DNA of 24,737 nucleotides from NCBI GenBank assembly GCA_015680685.1, contig MNCI01000808.1, forward strand, positions 415,586 through 440,322, given 5' to 3'. Both the position numbers and the translations under genes were made by a program. Position 1 is the stretch's first letter. Each line of letters starts with the position of its first letter. This document shows positions 20,384 to 24,737 of this stretch, in pieces. This DNA comes from Gnetum montanum. Lineage: Eukaryota; Streptophyta; Gnetopsida; Gnetales; Gnetaceae. The notes below the pieces were generated by a model. It searched no databases. It was not told the origin of the DNA and saw only the letters and a list, made by a program, of their open reading frames with translations.

Positions 20384-22770
20384 ATGAACAATATCCCACG
20401 ATTTGAAGGGGGATATAATGCTGATCAACAAAATCATTTGCAGGAATTCCACGATACCTGTGCCTTGTAGAATATAGCCAATGAGTGGAAAAAAAACTTA
20501 AGTTGTTCCCAAGGACACTCACCAAAGAAGCAGAGAGCTGGTACTGATCCTTAGAACCGGAAACCATCAGGAGGTGGAGTATGATGCTAGAACTGTTCAA
20601 CGAAAAGTATCAAACGTACTCTAGAGTGTCCAATTTGCGTAAGCAGATCCAAGGCTGGAAGAAAAGTCATCACAAACCCTTGGATGCTACCATGGCCTGC
20701 TACTACACATTGTTACATCATTGCTCAGGCCATGGGTATGCTCAGCAGGATCAACTTCGCCACATAGTGGATGGGCTAAGGCATGAAACGAGACGAACCC
20801 TTGGAACTTATGCCCAAGGGAGGCTTTCAAAACTTAGAGCCCATGAAGTGCAAAGCTTGTTGGAGCAAGTAGCAAACGAAGAAGGTGAGCTACGCAAAAG
20901 GGAAAGTGCGGAGGAGTACAACCGTGATCCCTCCCTTCGAAAGAAGGGAGTGAAATTTTGTGATGAAGAGGATGAGTCACCAATCCTAGAATTAGTGAAC
21001 CGGAAAACCTTGCCGATCCAAAAATAAATAATAGAAATAGTGGCTAAGGTAGACGATGTATGGAGTTCCTTAGACTCTAAAATTGAAACCGTCTTAAAAA
21101 TTGTAGAAGAGTCTAAGGTAGAGCAAAGTAGTGACAAAGGTAAGAAAAAGTGGAGAGATTTAAGCCTTGCACATAACAAGGGTAAGGGAAAAATCACTAA
21201 CTCCGAGGTGGCTGTAGATCCTAATACAGACGATGATAGTGGATGTGAGATCTGCTACTATGACCATCCTAAGGGATGTTACCCCANATAGATCCTAATA
21301 CAGACGATGATAGTGGATGTGAGATCTGCTACTATGACCATCCTAAGGGATGTTACCCCATTATCTCACATCTATAGGAGTCTGGGTTGTATGCACTAAA
21401 TCCAAGACTCAACCAACGGCAAACACCCCAAAGGTTACCTTATCCACAAGGTAACCCAAGGTAGTTGCACCAACCACTAACATATTATCCAAGTGGAACT
21501 CCACCATAGCCCATCAGACAGCATCAGCAATGGTAATACCCACAGTCATGGGAGATGCCATCGCTGAAACAATAGTACCCTTACTGGCAGCCTGACCCGT
21601 ATGGATATTATGTGCAGTAGTCGATTTCTCCAAGTGACTCTATGGGTCACACAACCCTCAACCATCACTACCAAGCTCGGGAGTACTTCAGAAGGACTCC
21701 TTCTCCTCCGAGAGATACTCCATACCCACACCATCCTCCTAATCAATCCACACCTCTTCCACCTCAAGTAGTTCCCGTAACACCTCCTGCCCCAACAATG
21801 CAAGGGGAACTTCCTCCTCAACCGCAACAACTTCATGCTGCGAGAGCTGTAAATATCCAACCTGCTGCTAGTTCTGACAACTGTAAAAAGAGAAGACCTT
21901 ACTTCAGAACCAAAATCCTAGACAAACTCTCACAACAACAAGTGGTTGAGGCCTTGTACACGCCTCCACCATCTAACACTTTGGAGCACCCTTCAGTCCA
22001 ATAGGGCATAACACATACGGCTATGTAAACACATACCGTAACTGACTGGATCAAGGTAGGCCACCTTCCCAGGAAACTAACTGACCCTGTAAGTCCCTTA
22101 ATCTATTTACAGATCTCTGGAAATGAACCACATAGGGCTCTTATTGACTCAGGTTCTGGAGTCAACTTAATTTCACGAAAGATGTATCATGCCTAGAACC
22201 TGTCCCAACTTAAGAAGAGCAACATTCAACTAGAGCTGGCAGACCAGTCCATCACCATTCCCTTGTGATTGGTGAAGAACATTATTACCACTGTGTGTGG
22301 TTGGTCTTACCCAGCTGATTTTCTAGTGATCGAAGTTAACAACAATGAAGGAGACTTCCCAATTATAATGGGAAGGGCATGGCTAAGCACAGTAGATGCA
22401 TGCCTTAGGATCTGCGATCTTTCCTTGGAAATATCTAAGGTAAACATATGTGGAAAGATCGAGAAGAGGAAAGTTCCATGCATCACATATAGTGATTCAT
22501 CAGGTGATGACATGGAGGGATGCTCATCTCCTCCATGCAGTAGGTGTGCCCTTGAAACTTTGCAACAAAGATGCTTGTATGTAGCAACCACACAAGAAGT
22601 AGTAGACACCCCATGGTTGACAACTACTAGAAGGAGTAGAAAAATATGCATGGAATGAACTGAGGAAACCCATGCCAACAACGAAGGCATAGACACATTG
22701 AAACATGAGCGTCGCCAACTTCCACCCCTCAATCTACGATCATCCATTGGGAGAAGTTGGGAACTTCTAT
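20384..22770 (+). pseudogene. gag-pro: gag-protease polyprotein of Ty3/gypsy element (decayed)
   Basis: Gag forms the particle and the aspartic protease cuts the polyprotein. From ATG 20384: NNIPRFEGGYNAD, then a frame change at an 8-A run (20489-20496). The core gag domain follows (EAESWY, LELFNEKYQTYSRVSNLRKQ, HCSGHGYAQQDQLRHIVDGL; 20497-20800), then a Glu/Lys-rich region (20860-21200), a zinc knuckle CEICYYDHPKGC (21244-21279, repeated after the N), a Pro/Gln/Tyr-rich linker (21380-22010) and protease. The protease has LIDSGSGVNLIS (catalytic Asp at 22146-22148) and FPIIMGRAWLSTVDA (about 22356-22400). About eleven in-frame stops are one transition from Gln, Arg or Trp codons. The frame seems to continue past the TGA at 22656-22658 to about 22770. 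No reverse transcriptase follows. Confidence 0.85.
21215..21360 (+). repeat. Exact 72-bp duplication around an ambiguous base
   Basis: 21215-21286 and 21289-21360 are identical and separated only by N and A (21287-21288). Both copies contain the zinc knuckle. The extra 74 bp shifts the frame by two, and gag upstream and protease downstream are in exactly those two frames, so without the extra copy the frame would run on. An assembly join is the simplest cause. Confidence 0.9.
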
Positions 22771-24454
22771 GAAATTCAAATAAACGCTCATTATTTTAGA
22801 TCTCTCCCTTACAACTCAGTCATGGGGGAGATAGCCACCTATGCTAATCATATAGGGACCTTAGATCTTTTTCAATTTTTTTTTACACATTTTTGTTTAA
22901 CACTTTTTTTTTGTTTTACAAATTTCTTTCACTTTTCTAATTTTTGTTTTATAACATCGTTATACTTTTCCATTTTTTGTGTGAGTGTGTGTGTATCCAC
23001 CCTATAAGCTTGTCCCATAATAAGTGTTCAGAATGATGGTATGAACTATTTTCATATTGATTGCTAATGTTTGGTTTTTACCTTTAAGTTACAATGTTGA
23101 TACTAAGGTATGTTTCTTTTGATATGGCAGGCAATGAGATCACTTCATCCATCCATCCAATTTCTATGGTTTCTCTTGGCTTGGAAATGTACAGTTCCCT
23201 TCTAATAAGAACTTTAACGAATCGGTGACTGGGTATTTCTCAAACTAAGGAAGGACTCAAGGATTGCAAAGGGTGTGACTTCAAGGGAACTTGATGTTTT
23301 TGTGTTGGTCATTCTCTTGGGTTCTTGGTTGTTTTCTTCTTGAGTTTTCTTACCGTTTCGATGTTACCCAATTATCGGAAGTTGAGACAATAAAAATAAG
23401 AAGTCTTTGCATGGTGTGGTTCTCACGCATAAAAACACAAAACACAAAAAAAAAAAACAAAAACACAAAGTGAGAATTCAAAGAACACCCCTTAGACAAA
23501 ATAAAATTTGGGCTACAAGCACTAGTTATGGAACCAAACATGTTCCCTCTAACTAAGGCCCTTCTCGCTTCCCATTCACTCATTTTTTTCATCGGAATGG
23601 TGGTGGCTCTTTGGAGATGCATCCTTGTTATCCAAGTGGATGGTTTAACCGAATGCATTGATGCGAAGTCACTGGAAGTGGTTGGTTTGAGGCTAGAGTT
23701 GGAATGAGACTTGCCAAGTCAATTAATCATCAACCACACAGGGGGCTTTACACCACCTTGTTCTTGAGATTCCATTCCATTCTCTTCTCTCCTCTCCATC
23801 CTTCTCTCCATTGTTCACCTCATTGCTGGTTGTATCCCTAGTGTATATATTTTGGTTGATACATTATTTTATTTTTGGTAAATTCTTGTGGTTAAGACTT
23901 TAACTCTTGTTCCAAAAGACATTCCCAGAGCCTACAGACTCTTTGAATGTGGGTTTGTCAGGGCATTACCGGCATGACCCTACTTTGGGGAGGACCCACT
24001 GACATTCCTATTTGGAGCATTAGTTAACTTATTTCCCTTAACCTTTTGAAATTAATTATTATTTTGTTCATTACCATCTTGCCATCCCTTTCATCGATGC
24101 TCTAGTTGTCCTTTTTATCTATCTTTCTTCCTCCTTTTCTTTCTCCATTCTAATGCTACCGGAGGTTCGTAATTAGTCATGGGGGTACGGGGCCTGCTTT
24201 TTTCGATTTTCTCTTAGCCCCAAAATTTTTGATTTTCTTCCTAACCCATCTGTAACATATTCCCAGATCCATATTAGCCATACCACAACCTAGCCAATGG
24301 ACTTACACCAAAGCAAGGTATTAATTACATAATGATTCATTCACACTTCCTAATATATGATTGTGTTGTGTGCGCAGGTGGCGATCATGCAAACAACGGA
24401 TTGGATCTGGAGCTGGAGCAAAACACTTGGAATGAAGCAACGTTGAAGCAGCTA
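22771..24454 (+). mobile_element. Non-coding internal 3' part of plus-strand element
   Basis: No reverse transcriptase, RNase H or integrase motif is visible on either strand. There are T-rich runs (22868-22990), an A-rich run (23436-23468) and a GC-richer segment (23938-24010) with CTACTTTGGGGAGGACCCAC. A similar AT-rich stretch follows the integrase remnant at 5200-5470. The pol region therefore seems to be missing between about 22770 and 22860, or is displaced beyond the window. Confidence 0.55.
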
Positions 24455-24613
24455 TGCAAGGAGCAAGATGGATAGCGCACTTATGGAGGGACAATGAAAG
24501 TGCAATCTTGGCATTGGCAGCAGCAACACTTCTTTTTATCTCTCTCTTTCTCTCAAGCTGCCAACAGAGGCCTGATGTCATTGTAATAAGGTGTTCACCC
24601 TTGTTGTCATGAA
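24455..24613 (+). CDS. Small open frame with one predicted membrane segment
   Basis: A 52-residue frame from ATG 24455 to TGA 24611-24613: MQGARWIAHLWRDNES, a hydrophobic stretch AILALAAATLLFISLFLSS (residues 17-35), then a short CQQRPDVIVIRC tail. The membrane segment is clear, but the frame is short, overlaps other open frames and has no recognised relative. It lies about 100 bp before the 3'-end motif of the element, downstream of GTGTGCGCAG, which resembles a splice acceptor. It may be chance or the remains of an extra frame. Confidence 0.25.
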
Positions 24614-24716
24614 CACTAGTTTTTGTCAAGTCTTTTAATAATGATCCGTTCACATGTCATCCCATTAGTTCCATTCCCCTCAATAATTCCATACCTTCTT
24701 GATATTATTGTAAGGA

Positions 24717-24737
24717 ACTCGAGGACGAGTTTTCATT
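24717..24737 (+). other. 3' internal end motif, close to the expected polypurine tract
   Basis: AACTCGAGGACGAGTTTTCA matches the minus-strand AATTGAGGATGAGCTTTCAA that lies 15 to 20 bp before the LTR at 12376. The polypurine tract and 3' LTR should therefore start just beyond the window, giving an internal region of about 4.7 kb. Confidence 0.6.

Noticed and set aside
20484-20500. A-AAA-AAC slippery heptamer that would join the first part of gag with the core by -1 frameshifting
   Set aside because: The equivalent stretch has a different length in each copy (six bases in frame at the minus-strand gag 15760-16891, a run off by one at 9241-9248, off by two here). This fits ordinary homopolymer slippage in decaying copies, not a conserved signal.
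20808-21197. 129-residue open frame on the minus strand
   Set aside because: It is antisense to the recognisable gag frame, and Ser/Phe/Leu richness is the expected mirror of Glu/Lys-rich coding.
22307-22747. 146-residue open frame on the minus strand
   Set aside because: It is antisense to the protease frame with its FPIIMGRAW block.
22705-23007. 100-residue plus-strand frame after protease as a separate gene
   Set aside because: It is in another frame than the protease continuation, which reads on to about 22770, and ends in translation of a T-rich run; no family is recognised.

Overview
The window looks like intergenic DNA from a large, repeat-rich plant nuclear genome. It is strongly AT-rich and CpG-poor. 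Nearly everything that can be recognised is decayed LTR retrotransposon of the Ty3/gypsy type, with a primer-binding site of the tRNA-Asp kind used by the plant Athila/Tat group. I see no intact host gene, rRNA, tRNA or CRISPR array. The old, nested, poorly purged elements would fit a gymnosperm or another giant plant genome, but the species cannot be read from the sequence.

Most of the window belongs to one LTR family, recognised by LTR ends TGATGAG...CTCATCA, a (C)GATATC(G) palindrome array just upstream of a TATAAATA box, and a poly(A) signal inside a 9-bp inverted repeat. From right to left: (1) a plus-strand element with LTR 18982-20082, PBS 20084-20101 and a broken gag-protease frame 20384-22770, then non-coding DNA to the window end, where a 3'-end motif suggests the 3' LTR lies just outside. 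(2) This element interrupts the 5' LTR (18792-18981) of a small minus-strand element whose PBS (18773-18790), unidentified reading frame (about 17850-18646) and 3' LTR (16939 to about 17773) follow. (3) That small element sits in the gag leader of an older minus-strand element made of gag (15760-16891), a 914-codon coiled-coil accessory frame (12617-15358) and LTR 11190-12376. (4) The same LTR is followed by a PBS (11171-11188) and a second internal region: gag (8220-9352), integrase (5470-6690), a second accessory frame (770-3275) and LTR remnants at 1-580. So two internal regions share one LTR in tandem.

Parts of at least one other LTR family lie on the plus strand inside the second internal region: a polypurine tract with LTR start at 7210-7700, and an LTR-like promoter with an ATGTCTC repeat array at about 10100-10740.

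All coding regions are pseudogenes. In the youngest element most stops are TAG, TAA or TGA that differ by one C-to-T or G-to-A transition from Gln, Arg or Trp codons. The most unusual content is the accessory coiled-coil frame found twice before a 3' LTR, the palindrome array in the LTR promoter, a shortened Gag zinc knuckle shared by three copies, and the mix of different internal modules behind one LTR. One ambiguous base (21287) lies between two identical 72-bp copies and is probably an assembly error.
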